Assembly: GCA_043721435.1 (NCBI GenBank)
Contig: JAYSQR010000010.1
Location: 1 to 38,130, forward strand
Source: VFJL01 sp043721435
Lineage (GTDB): Bacteria; Pseudomonadota; Gammaproteobacteria; Burkholderiales; Nitrosomonadaceae
Length of the DNA stretch: 38,130 bases
Reading direction: 5' to 3'
In this document: positions 1 through 7,702 of the stretch, piece by piece
How positions within the stretch are numbered: position 1 is the first letter of the stretch
How the letters are laid out: every line of letters begins with the position of its first letter
Program-made: the position numbers and the translations under genes
The notes under the pieces: generated by a model
The model's input: only the letters and a program-made list of their open reading frames with translations
Told to the model about the DNA's origin: nothing
The model's database searches: none

Positions 1-896
1 ACGGGATGTTCGACCTGCAGCCGCGTGTTCATTTCGATGAAATAAAATTCGTTATTCTCAAACAGGAATTCAAACGTGCCCACGCCGCGATAGCCGATAC
101 CACGGCAAGCATCTGCGCAACGCGCGCCAATCTTGTCGCGCTGCCGGGGAGTAATGCCGAAGGCCGGCGCTTCCTCGATGATTTTCTGATGACGGCGCTG
201 CATCGAGCAGTCCCGCTCTCCCAGGTGTACCGAGTTGCGATGCTCATCAGCCAGTACCTGAAACTCGATATGACGCGGGTTTTCCAGAAATTTCTCGACA
301 TAGACCATGGGGTTGCCAAATGCCGCCTGGGCTTCGGTGCGCGTCATGATGACCGCATTCAATAACGCCGCCTCAGTGTGTACCACGCGCATACCGCGCC
401 CGCCGCCGCCGCCCGATGCCTTGATGATGACAGGATAGCCGATGGTGCGAACGATCTTTCTGATTTCTTCACCCGATTCAGGCAAGGCACCATTGAAACC
501 AGGGACGCAGGGTATACCAGCTCTTATCATCGCGTTTTTTGCGCTGATCTTGTCGCCCATCAGGCGAATGGTTTCAGGACGCGGGCCAATGAAGACAAAG
601 CCGCTTTTTTCAACCCGCTCGGCGAAATCAGCGTTCTCGGAGAGAAAGCCATAGCCGGGATGGATGGCCTCGGCATCGGTCACTTCTGCTGCACTGATGA
701 TGGCTGGAATATTGAGATAACTTTGAGCTGATAACGCTGGCCCAATACACACGGATTCATCAGCGAGCTTCACGTATTTGGCCTCGGCGTCTGCCTCGGA
801 ATGCACCACCACCGTCTTAATGCCCATCTCCCGGCATGCCCGTTGAATACGCAGAGCAATTTCGCCACGATTGGCTATAAGGATTTTTTCAAACAT
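1..896 (-). CDS. accC: acetyl-CoA carboxylase, biotin carboxylase subunit (3' end beyond window)
   Basis: Biotin carboxylase carries out the ATP- and bicarbonate-dependent carboxylation of biotin on AccB, the first half-reaction of fatty-acid synthesis. Reading the minus strand from the ATG at 896 gives a start typical of the family (MFEKILIANRGEIALRI). The ATP-grasp glycine-rich loop (KASGGGGGRGM) and the segment EMNTRLQVEHP near the window edge follow. The frame is the same at both ends, so no frameshift is evident. About 298 residues of a usual ~450 are present; the C-terminal third lies outside the window. It sits 88 bp downstream of accB, the usual accB-accC operon. Identification is firm. 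Confidence 0.96.
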   Translation of the reverse strand, partial: MFEKILIANRGEIALRIQRACREMGIKTVVVHSEADAEAKYVKLADESVCIGPALSAQSYLNIPAIISAAEVTDAEAIHPGYGFLSENADFAERVEKSGFVFIGPRPETIRLMGDKISAKNAMIRAGIPCVPGFNGALPESGEEIRKIVRTIGYPVIIKASGGGGGRGMRVVHTEAALLNAVIMTRTEAQAAFGNPMVYVEKFLENPRHIEFQVLADEHRNSVHLGERDCSMQRRHQKIIEEAPAFGITPRQRDKIGARCADACRGIGYRGVGTFEFLFENNEFYFIEMNTRLQVEHP

Positions 897-984
897 GTTT
901 ATCTATGAAATCTTTTTTAAGTTGCGGAGGTAGCCAGCCTTCTCTCCTGATTTCTATCCCGCAGCAGCGAGAAATCAGCGACTA

Positions 985-1434
985 TCACTCAATTTCGAAT
1001 AATGGCTCACCGTACTCTACCGGCTGACCGTTTTCTACCAGGATTGCCTTGATCACTCCGCTCTTGTCGGATTCAATTTCGTTGAGCAGTTTCATTGCCT
1101 CAATAATACACAGAGTATCGCCTTCCTTTACCGTTTGCCCCACTTCCACAAATGCATTGGCGCCAGACGCGGAGGATCGGTAAAACGTGCCCACCATTGG
1201 CGATTTAACCACATGGTTGTCTGGCAATGCCTCCTTGGCTGTGGCTTCTATTTCTTGCGCGGATAGCGCGGGCATAGCAACCGGCTGCAAAGCCGGTGGT
1301 GCAGCTACATAACTCTGTACTACCGATCCTGACTTGCTGATGCGAACTTTTTCTTCGCCTTCGGTAATTTCCAATTCACCGATTCCCGACTCTTCAACCA
1401 GTTCAATCAGTTTTTTAAGCTTTCTCAAATCCAT
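985..1434 (-). CDS. accB: acetyl-CoA carboxylase biotin carboxyl carrier protein
   Basis: This is the BCCP subunit that carries biotin between the carboxylase (AccC) and transferase parts of acetyl-CoA carboxylase. The 149-residue product has the usual three parts: an N-terminal helical region (about 1-35), an Ala/Pro-rich linker (about 44-75), and a C-terminal biotinyl domain. In that domain the motif EAMKLLNEIE places the biotinylated lysine at residue 115. Length and layout match the E. coli type. It lies between aroQ upstream and accC downstream on the same strand, a conserved proteobacterial order. Confidence 0.97.
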   Translation of the reverse strand: MDLRKLKKLIELVEESGIGELEITEGEEKVRISKSGSVVQSYVAAPPALQPVAMPALSAQEIEATAKEALPDNHVVKSPMVGTFYRSSASGANAFVEVGQTVKEGDTLCIIEAMKLLNEIESDKSGVIKAILVENGQPVEYGEPLFEIE

Positions 1435-1620
1435 AACAGGCCTCTCAGGGTAAAACTCCGCTTTCTGGCACCTCTATCAATCAGAATTTGTTGCCATGCA
1501 ATTTTGTTCATAAAGAATGAGGTTAGATAACTTCCGTGATCGCTGCATCAATGATCTTGGTTCGCATCGGCAGTAGGTAAACGTGCTTGCACCAATTTGG
1601 TTTGAGACTTGATTGCCCCG

Positions 1621-2076
1621 TTAGCGGGCTGTTAAAGCATATTCCAGGGCCAGCTCATAGCCCTTGGGGCCCAAACCGCTGATAACACCCACAGCCAGAT
1701 CAGAAAAATACGATTCTCTGCGAAAAGTCTCACGGGCGAAGATGTTGGAAAGATGAACTTCAATGAACGGCAACTTTACCGCCGCCAGGGCATCACGCAA
1801 AGCAACGCTGGTATGAGTATAAGCCGCCGGATTGATAATAATAAAATCGGTTTCATCACCGATAGTCTGTTGAATCCGGCTTATCAAATCCGCCTCAGAA
1901 TTACTCTGGAAGCTTTCCAAGATGATGCCAGCATCTTCAGCTATTTTAGTCAAACTTCTGTTAATTTCGTCTAACGTAACCCGACCATAAACTTCCGGTT
2001 CGCGAGTTCCCAACATATTCAAATTAGGGCCATGCAGAACCAGGATTTTTCTTGGCGGGGTAATTTGTGACTTCAT
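1621..2076 (-). CDS. aroQ: 3-dehydroquinate dehydratase, type II
   Basis: It catalyses dehydration of 3-dehydroquinate to 3-dehydroshikimate in the shikimate pathway, as a cytosolic dodecamer in this family. The 151-residue protein has the type II signature LHGPNLNMLGTREPEVYG near the N-terminus, with catalytic Tyr30. The substrate-loop segment INPAAYTHTS (about 81-90) and EVHLSNIFARE (about 107-116) follow. The start leaves a short extra N-terminus (MKSQITPPRK) before the first strand; a later start is not obvious. It is the first gene of aroQ-accB-accC, with a 186-bp gap before accB that could hold a separate accB promoter. Confidence 0.96.
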   Translation of the reverse strand: MKSQITPPRKILVLHGPNLNMLGTREPEVYGRVTLDEINRSLTKIAEDAGIILESFQSNSEADLISRIQQTIGDETDFIIINPAAYTHTSVALRDALAAVKLPFIEVHLSNIFARETFRRESYFSDLAVGVISGLGPKGYELALEYALTAR

Positions 2077-2359
2077 AAAACAAATTATGGCCCAAATCAG
2101 CCAAAAAGTCCAGATGATTGGCGCTATTCGCCGAATTTAGGCGAAAATTTGATTGTTGAGGGATTATCAGGGGGCGATTTAAATATCTTTTGTGGCGCAC
2201 CAATTGAGTAACGGATGCCGCCACGTCCTGTCGCCGTTCATGTTTCCAGTCTCTGACTTGCCATCGTTGCCGGGAGACATGGCTGCCAACAGCATCGATA
2301 TCGCCTTCCGCACCCATCCCAAGGTCTGCGTGGCGCAAAGAATTTTTATATCTTCCGGT
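2077..2359. other. intergenic region, no gene supported
   Basis: This stretch separates the aroQ start from the tRNA-Thr promoter. The open frames here (for example plus strand from 2192) have no recognisable protein features and no convincing ribosome binding site, and the minus-strand frame runs into aroQ. The aroQ promoter should lie here, but I cannot pick -35/-10 boxes with confidence. Confidence 0.5.
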
Positions 2360-2388
2360 TTGCTCCCCGTTTCCCAAACCTCTATAAT
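2360..2388 (+). promoter_or_regulatory. sigma70-type promoter of tRNA-Thr
   Basis: A perfect -10 box TATAAT lies at 2383-2388. A weaker -35 box, TTGCTC (3 of 6 consensus positions), lies 17 bp upstream at 2360-2365. Transcription would start about 15 bp before the mature tRNA 5' end at 2410, a sensible leader length. The call rests on pattern and placement only. Confidence 0.7.
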
Positions 2389-2409
2389 CCATCAGCCGTT
2401 TTTCTGCGG

Positions 2410-2485
<76 letters not shown>

Positions 2486-2502
2486 CAAATCAAGGGGTTA
2501 TC

Positions 2503-2886
2503 TTAACTATTAACCTTCTTAGATTCCGGCTGTGTCAATATTGTGCCATTGAGCAAGTCGTCTAATACCTGGGCGTGTCGTGCAAACTGCTCCGGTGCCA
2601 AGTGAGCATAGCGCCTCACCATCTCCGATGACTCCCACGCGCCCATTTCCTGAATCACGTTTAACGGTACGCCCTGTTGAGTTAACCAACTCGCCCAGGT
2701 GTGCCGCAGGTCATGCCAGCGAAAGTCCTCGATCCCTGCACGTTCCAATGCCTTGTACCATGCCTTGGTATTGACCTGAGTGACCGGCTTACCCTTGTAG
2801 GTAAAAACCATTTTCTGGTGTTTGCCGACCTGTTTGGACAATCTAGTCACTAGATTGGTAAAAAACCAGAATAGCTGAACATACAA
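2503..2886 (-). pseudogene. truncated tyrosine recombinase (integrase) next to tRNA-Thr
   Basis: Only the C-terminal catalytic half of a phage/island integrase remains. The segment HDLRHTWASWLTQQGVPL carries the H-x-x-R box and is followed by GAWESSEMVRRYAHLAPEQ with the Arg-Tyr context of the nucleophilic tyrosine. The first catalytic arginine and the whole DNA-binding N-terminus are missing. The first ~15 residues of the open frame look like read-through, not integrase. A functional integrase would have about 350-420 residues. Its stop lies 18 bp from the tRNA 3' end and it points toward the tRNA, the classic arrangement of an element integrated at a tRNA gene. It should be inactive. Confidence 0.88.
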
Positions 2887-3108
2887 TTCCGGGATTGAGC
2901 ATTGGAAAATTCCTGGCTCACCAGTAAAAGAAGCGCCTACAGGAAGATATCAGCCTGAACAAGGCGGAGTTTTCGCTTGCTCTTTGCTGGGGTCTTCCAT
3001 TGCGTCGAAATGTTGACCAACTTTGGCGTTGATACTTGGTAATTCCCCTATCTGACTGGGGGAGGCAGCAAGCTGTTTTTGCCAGTCTACGGCGAGTCAG
3101 CGTGTGGC
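2887..3108. other. decayed accessory DNA upstream of the integrase remnant
   Basis: No intact gene is visible. The missing N-terminal half of the integrase cannot be read in any minus-strand frame here, so it was probably deleted and not merely frameshifted. A short plus-strand open stretch (about 2928-3030) has a protein-like look but is closed by stops at both ends and I do not recognise it. Confidence 0.4.
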
Positions 3109-3633
3109 TCAGGCACTCAGCAATTTGGTCACGCTATACACAAGAAGCAACGCGTACACGCTGCCGAAAAACCACGGAAAGCTGATGGCGCGATGAGCCC
3201 ACCATTGACGATGCTGGCGGAAGGCCCAGTTCGGCACAAACACCGTGGGCTCGTTCCGCCGATCCTCAATTGGATGCCGGATCTCATGGAGCTGGTGGAG
3301 ACTCGTCATCAGTTTCTCTTTATGCCATGCGGGATCTAACTCGATCCCTCTCAATCGCCACTCCCACAGCGCATTCTGGCCTGACAAACGACCGAGGACA
3401 ATTGCCATTTGCAGGCACAAAAGAATCCCAAAGATGCAGAGGAGAACGATCAGCACCGTGAGGGGAAGTGTGTGAGACTCACGCGACACAATCAGCCCGA
3501 TCACCATGACAATAATGGAATTGGCCATGAGGTAGTCGGAGAGCATCGACTGATAGTCGCGTACCCCAGATGTCCAGAGGGTAAGGAGATGCTCGTACGT
3601 TGCGCCGAGGTCGTCTTCGCCCGGTTCTATCAT
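3109..3633 (-). CDS. uncharacterised membrane protein, three predicted TM segments
   Basis: I do not recognise the family. The open frame reaches back to 3699, but the ATG at 3633 has a strong ribosome binding site (GGAAGG five bases upstream), so I use that start; this gives 174 residues. Hydrophobic segments lie at about 36-50 (MANSIIVMVIGLIVS), 57-79 and 149-170. Between the second and third is a ~70-residue polar, Trp/His-rich loop (WEWRLRGIELDPAWHKEK onward). There is no signal peptide or catalytic motif. It lies in the accessory stretch after the tRNA-Thr integrase remnant and may be cargo of the former element. Confidence 0.6.
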   Translation of the reverse strand: MIEPGEDDLGATYEHLLTLWTSGVRDYQSMLSDYLMANSIIVMVIGLIVSRESHTLPLTVLIVLLCIFGILLCLQMAIVLGRLSGQNALWEWRLRGIELDPAWHKEKLMTSLHQLHEIRHPIEDRRNEPTVFVPNWAFRQHRQWWAHRAISFPWFFGSVYALLLVYSVTKLLSA

Positions 3634-3784
3634 GTGCCTTCCATCCACTGAATGACTTGCATCACGATGCCTCCCCATGTGAAAGAATGCGGGTTTCAAC
3701 GCCTCGGGTTAGGCTGTAAACCGTCCGAGCCGCCATGAGTTTCTTTTCTGAATATTTTCAAAGCAGTTGAATAAGCCGATGGCG

Positions 3785-4156
3785 CTATGCAATTTTGCAT
3801 GGAATTACAGCATCTTCGTCGTAAGAGTAGGCCGCGCATAATCGATGATACCCGTCCGCAACGATAACCTTTCCATTGACTGAATCTCTTATCAGAAGGA
3901 GCGGCGATAACTGATGTCCCGATTGTATTTTCTGTTGATTTTTTTCGACGTGAGCGTTGCTTATGCCGAGCAATGATAAACCGGACGCCCGGAAAATATC
4001 CTTTGCTTTAAACTCTGCTATTGATGCGCGTTTCAGTTTATCCACATGAGTGGTGGCTGTCTGTTCATCGTAGAGCAGGCACAAGTACGATAGAGCTGCC
4101 GGATAGTTATGTTCTTCTGGTTCGCTCAACCACTTGATTTCGACTTTCTTCGACAT
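3785..4156 (-). CDS. small ParB/Srx-fold protein, function unknown
   Basis: A 123-residue cytosolic protein starting MSKKVEIKWLSEPEEHNY. An upstream in-frame ATG at 4252 would add 32 residues of poor protein character; the 4156 start has AGGCGG about ten bases upstream. The C-terminal half has a ParB-like pattern: a strand with SPLLLIRDS, then VIVADGYHRLCAAY and a closing strand IPCKI. In ParB-fold proteins the GxHR-type motif binds or hydrolyses nucleotides. The N-terminal half (AKDIFRASGLSLLG) looks like a conserved module of this protein type, but I know no assigned function. It stands alone, with no ParA, no helix-turn-helix and no plasmid genes nearby, so a partition role is unlikely. 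Confidence 0.7.
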   Translation of the reverse strand: MSKKVEIKWLSEPEEHNYPAALSYLCLLYDEQTATTHVDKLKRASIAEFKAKDIFRASGLSLLGISNAHVEKNQQKIQSGHQLSPLLLIRDSVNGKVIVADGYHRLCAAYSYDEDAVIPCKIA

Positions 4157-4335
4157 TTTTAGTCCGCCTGTGCCTTTCTTGATTCGAGAGCCGCTGCAAC
4201 CCAAGGCTTGTCGTGGGCTGCCTACTAAGTAAGCGCACGTCAGCACAACCATAGCATGGAAATCCGGACACAGCTGTTCTTCTCTTGAATTCTTCTCCCG
4301 AATGAACCCCCTCTATCGAAGCGAGGCTTGTTGTA

Positions 4336-5280
4336 TTAGTCTGCCGATCGCAAGTGCTGGTCGAGAAAAAAGGATACGCGCTCCTCATATTCCCTACCGG
4401 CGTAGGAGTGCATATTGAAATGGCCCGCACCGGGCACAATCCAGATGTCTTTCGGCTGCCCGGCAGCGACAAACAGCCGTTCGGTTTCTGGCACTTTCGT
4501 GTGCTCATCAGCGCTTCCGGCTATCAACAGCAACGGCGCATTGAGATCGCCGATGCGGGTGATGGGATCCAGCTCAGCAATGGAGACATCCAGATAAAAC
4601 GCCAACTGCGCCAGCACCAGCGGCAGCAGCACTGGCCCGTACTCGCCCAGATGAAGCCTCAACCGGTTCTCGACCGCTTCCTCAATGGTCGGGTGCAGTG
4701 ACTCGAGCACTACTGCGTCCAGCCGCAATGCATGTTTTGCAAGCACGATAGCAGCCGCGCCCAGCGAGACGCCGATGGCTGCGATGCGCTCAGATGGAAA
4801 GGTCTTGCGCAGAAAAGCCACGGCAGCTTCCACGTCCTCCGATTCGCGGAGACCAAAGGTGATCCGTTTCCCTGGCGTCTCGCCATGCGCCTGCAGATCG
4901 ATCAGGAGAACACCATAGCCTTGCTTGTTCAGAAACCGCGCCCGACTCAGCATCTCAAGGCGATTGCTGCGGATTGAATGAACCAGCAAAATAACGCCGC
5001 CGCCGCGAACACCACGTGCCAGCCAACCATGCACACTGGAATCGGCGTCAAGCGGAATCTGCACTGGCTCGGCCGGAAAATCGGATGACAGCGATTCTAC
5101 GGCAGTCGATGCCGGCCCCGTCATCACTTCGCCAATGCCGATAATGACGACAGCCATGGCGATCAGGCACGACAGCATTCCGATAAGAAACCAGCGGTAC
5201 ATGTTTTTGCGTGGGCTAATGTTCAAATTTGGGGCGCGGTGCGTGGCGGTTGGTGCATTCATGGCGCCGTCGACGCGCAT
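4336..5280 (-). CDS. alpha/beta hydrolase, membrane-anchored
   Basis: The 314-residue product has an N-terminal hydrophobic segment (about 29-50), likely a signal anchor, then an alpha/beta-hydrolase fold. Nucleophile elbow GVSLG gives Ser172; the acid is probably Asp258 in GSADEHT; the base is His287 in GAGHFNMH. The oxyanion region is LLVHSIRSNR (about 98-107), and LLIDLQAHGETPG is a typical second strand. It resembles the dienelactone hydrolase/BAAT-like esterase branch; the substrate cannot be inferred. The start at 5280 has GAGG about eight bases upstream; internal ATGs at residues 7 and 27 are alternatives. The next gene downstream is 180 bp away, so it may be a single-gene unit. Confidence 0.85.
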   Translation of the reverse strand: MRVDGAMNAPTATHRAPNLNISPRKNMYRWFLIGMLSCLIAMAVVIIGIGEVMTGPASTAVESLSSDFPAEPVQIPLDADSSVHGWLARGVRGGGVILLVHSIRSNRLEMLSRARFLNKQGYGVLLIDLQAHGETPGKRITFGLRESEDVEAAVAFLRKTFPSERIAAIGVSLGAAAIVLAKHALRLDAVVLESLHPTIEEAVENRLRLHLGEYGPVLLPLVLAQLAFYLDVSIAELDPITRIGDLNAPLLLIAGSADEHTKVPETERLFVAAGQPKDIWIVPGAGHFNMHSYAGREYEERVSFFLDQHLRSAD

Positions 5281-5417
5281 CTTTCATCCTCACACTGGCC
5301 GTTTCTTGGCTTGGTGTGGTGAATAGCGTTGAAATTGGCTGTCTGGTCAGTTTTTGGAAACGGCACTACAGGCAGCCAGTACTAGAATCAGAGGAACAAG
5401 TGGGGAAGTTTCGAGGA

Positions 5418-5458
5418 CGCGTAGGCTTCCCGGTATTTCGCTTAGGGAAGCCTACGCG
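5418..5458 (-). terminator. stem-loop downstream of the TIGR04073 gene
   Basis: A perfect 14-bp inverted repeat (CGCGTAGGCTTCCC at 5418-5431 and its complement at 5445-5458) encloses a 13-nt loop. It starts 24 bp after the stop codon of the minus-strand gene at 5483. No T-run follows on either strand, so it is not a standard intrinsic terminator. It may be a Rho-assisted terminator or a 3' mRNA-protecting hairpin. Confidence 0.45.
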
Positions 5459-5482
5459 GTTGATGCATTTGTCGTCAGTCAG

Positions 5483-5839
5483 TTACTTGCCGTAGCTGGT
5501 TTCCTTGCCGAAATCTTCCCAGATGTACTCGGGTTTAACCGTTTCCTCGGTGGGAATCATAAACGTCGCCACATCCATAATTCCGAATGCCGTGCGTCCA
5601 ACCACATGCACCAAGCCTGTGAGAACTCCGGCTGTCAGGCCATAAACAATACCTTCCTTTTGACTGGTTATCATTATGGTCTTGGGAAGCTCCACCCAAC
5701 CGGTGGCCGTATTCGCGATGCCATGTGCCAGCTTTTCGGCCGTATCAGTCGCATAATCTTGTGCGTGAGCCATAGCTGCCTGCGGTGAAAAAAATGTTAG
5801 CGCAGATATTACCAGCAGTGATTTGAATATCTTTTTCAT
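5483..5839 (-). CDS. exosortase system-associated protein, TIGR04073 family
   Basis: A 118-residue exported protein. A signal peptide (MKKIFKSLLVISALTFFSP to AMAHA) gives a mature protein rich in short conserved patterns (KLAHGIANTATGWVELPK, GLTAGVLTGLVHVVGRTAFG, ATFMIPT), which I recognise as the TIGR04073 family seen in exosortase-carrying bacteria. Its biochemical role is unknown. The start at 5839 is chosen because GGAG lies eight bases upstream and a signal peptide follows at once; the open frame extends 15 codons into IS sequence. No exosortase or PEP-CTERM protein is in the window. The IS4 end lies about 22 bp upstream, so the native promoter was probably displaced. Confidence 0.8.
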   Translation of the reverse strand: MKKIFKSLLVISALTFFSPQAAMAHAQDYATDTAEKLAHGIANTATGWVELPKTIMITSQKEGIVYGLTAGVLTGLVHVVGRTAFGIMDVATFMIPTEETVKPEYIWEDFGKETSYGK

Positions 5840-5873
5840 CTGTAACTCCATAAAAATGAACACTAGTGTCCGG

Positions 5874-6623
5874 TTAAAAATCAAATAGAATCATTTGGTT
5901 ATTTGGTTGTGGTGTAATGATTCTGCTGGTATCTGGCTGCAAGGCGCATGAAATATGGGTTTTCTCGAAAACAGAGACCGACAATATCTGTAGCAAAGTG
6001 TAGAGCGAGGCATTGAGATGGAGCTCTTTTTTGACGATAGCGATCAGCACATAGGTGGAGACGGCGCACCAGATTTGCGTCTTCACCGCGTTCTCGCTCG
6101 TGCCCAGAAAGCGCTTGATGCGCAGGTGTTGTTTGATCCATTTAAAGAACAACTCCACTTGCCAACGACTCTTGTACAACGCGGCAATGGTCAATGGCGG
6201 CAGTGTCGTGTTGTTGGTCAGAAACACCAGCGTCTTGCCCGAATCGGGATCTTTGAATCGGATGCGCCGCAAATGCTCTGGATAGTTCTTGGACACGTAA
6301 AACCCGTTGAGTCGAATCGCCTGATCGCAGATCACACCGGTGCTTCGGTCGGTCTTGGTCGAGTAAACCCGATGGGCATCCATGCCGCGTTTGGCTCGAG
6401 TCACAAAGAACGCACCAGCCTGATGTATCTTGAAGAGCCGGTCGAAGTCCACGTAACCCCGATCCATCACATAGAACACCCCTGCTTCGATGGGCAAGAT
6501 GTCGAGCACTTTGACGTCGCCCATCTTGCCATCGCTGATGTGAATGAAGGCCGGAATTGCGCCGCGCAAGTCCAGCAGCGTGTGCATCAAGTGCGTATAG
6601 GTGATACTGCACTTTTGTCTCAT
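5874..6623 (-). pseudogene. IS4-family transposase, N-terminally truncated
   Basis: The frame keeps the second half of a DDE transposase of the IS4 group. It has HTLLDLRGAIPAFIHISDGK and FYVMDRGYVDFDRLFKIH around the second catalytic aspartate. The IS4 signature Y-(2)-R-(3)-E-(6)-K is in YKSRWQVELFFKWIK. The first catalytic aspartate and roughly 130-150 N-terminal residues are absent. Homology seems to begin around residue 11; the preceding residues come from the adjoining sequence. Without the first Asp it cannot transpose. Confidence 0.9.
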
Positions 6624-6640
6624 TTTGAGACTATGGAATT

Positions 6641-6733
6641 GGTGATGAGCGCGTATTCAATAAAGATTACGCAACGCAGCAGGAAGAAGCCGGGCGGGAT
6701 TTATTTGACTATAGCGAGGTGTTTTATAAGCGG
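6641..6733 (+). pseudogene. IS3-family transposase OrfB fragment (C-terminus)
   Basis: Reading from 6641 on the plus strand gives ERVFNKDYATQQEEAGRD, then LFDYSEVFYKRR. This matches the characteristic end of the IS3-family integrase core, where DLFDYIEVFYNRxRRHS is usual. About 30 residues are recognisable. The typical H-S/L-G-Y-x-S-P tail is not readable after 6733, and upstream sequence is lost at the junction with the IS4 relic. It is too short to be a gene. Confidence 0.75.
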
Positions 6734-6784
6734 AGATGCGGATGGAATCCGAAAAATGCACTCAAGCGCATACGACTTAACGAC

Positions 6785-7702
6785 TCAACCCAGTCTGGTA
6801 CCGCAAACCCGGTTGCGGCCTGCGCTCTTCGCCTGATAGAGCATTTTGTCCGCAGCGGCAAGCAATTCGGTGTAGCTATCGCCCGCCGGCATGGCGCAAG
6901 AGGCAAATCCGGCACTGATGGTCACTTGGTCAAGAACGCTGGAATGCGCGTGAGGAAGGTGCAGGGAATAAACCGCCTGGCGGAAATTCTCGGCGACTGC
7001 GCCGGCACCGGCAAAACCCACTCCTGGCAGAACCGCAGCAAACTCTTCGCCACCATAACGGGCAACCATGTCCGCCGGACGACTCAGCATGCTCTGTAGC
7101 GCTTGTGCCACGGCTTTGAGACAGATGTCGCCAACACCATGACCATAGTGATCGTTAAAAGGCTTGAAGTGGTCGATATCCAGCATGACAACGGATATCG
7201 GTGTTTGGCTCCGGCTGGCCCGCCGCCATTCCACCGCCAAGACTTCCTCCAGGCGGCGGCGATTCGGAATATTGGTCAAACCATCCAACTGGGCAAGGGA
7301 CTCCAGCATATCGGTCTTTTGCTTGAGCAATATATGATTCCGCACCCGCGCCTTGACAATGGGCAGATTGAAAGGCTTGGTGATGTAATCGGCAGCACCC
7401 AGATTCAGTCCGCGTTCCTCGTCGGCTGCGTTGTGATTGGCGGTGATAAAAATAATGGGAATATTCCTGGTGGCATCTCCTGCCGTGAGCTGGCGACAGA
7501 CTTCGTAGCCATCCATTTCCGGCATCATCGCATCAAGCAGGATCAGATCCGGAGGCTCGCTGCTGGTGGCAGCTCTCAGTGCGCTGGCGCCGCTGTTGGC
7601 TACTTTTATGTGATAGTCGGCCTTCAACCCTTCCGCCAGAATCTGGACATTGGTGGGGCTGTCGTCGACGATGAGAATGCGCGGCATATCTCCAATTTTC
7701 AT
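6785..7702 (-). CDS. response regulator with GGDEF diguanylate cyclase output
   Basis: A PleD/WspR-like regulator that should make cyclic di-GMP when phosphorylated. An N-terminal receiver domain carries the phospho-acceptor Asp57 in LLDAMMPEMDG and the conserved KPF lysine. A C-terminal GGDEF domain has the active-site motif GGEEF (about 217-221) and an intact inhibitory I-site RPAD five residues before it, so product feedback is expected. I chose the ATG at 7702, which overlaps the stop of the kinase gene (ATGA) and has GGGAAG upstream; an in-frame ATG at 7714 is also possible. The overlap implies translational coupling and that the kinase is its partner. No membrane segment is present. Confidence 0.93.
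   Translation of the reverse strand: MKIGDMPRILIVDDSPTNVQILAEGLKADYHIKVANSGASALRAATSSEPPDLILLDAMMPEMDGYEVCRQLTAGDATRNIPIIFITANHNAADEERGLNLGAADYITKPFNLPIVKARVRNHILLKQKTDMLESLAQLDGLTNIPNRRRLEEVLAVEWRRASRSQTPISVVMLDIDHFKPFNDHYGHGVGDICLKAVAQALQSMLSRPADMVARYGGEEFAAVLPGVGFAGAGAVAENFRQAVYSLHLPHAHSSVLDQVTISAGFASCAMPAGDSYTELLAAADKMLYQAKSAGRNRVCGTRLG

Larger units (their letters stand above)
5861..6733. mobile_element. nested relics of an IS4-type and an IS3-type insertion sequence
   Basis: Two transposase fragments lie head to head: a minus-strand IS4-type C-terminal part and a plus-strand IS3-type C-terminal fragment. The intact-looking outer end is near 5861-5875 (CACTAGTGTCCGGTTAA), just past the IS4 stop. 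The other ends are lost, so terminal repeats and target duplications cannot be matched. The element is immobile by itself. Confidence 0.75.

Noticed and set aside
2024..2392. 122-codon minus-strand frame upstream of and overlapping aroQ
   Set aside because: No ribosome binding site, composition unlike its neighbours, overlaps the well-supported aroQ start.
2928..3030. Short plus-strand open stretch with protein-like composition
   Set aside because: Closed by stops on both sides, about 34 codons, no start codon or binding site, and no family recognised.
6018..6836. 272-codon plus-strand open frame over the IS4 relic
   Set aside because: It is antisense to the transposase for most of its length and has no protein family features.
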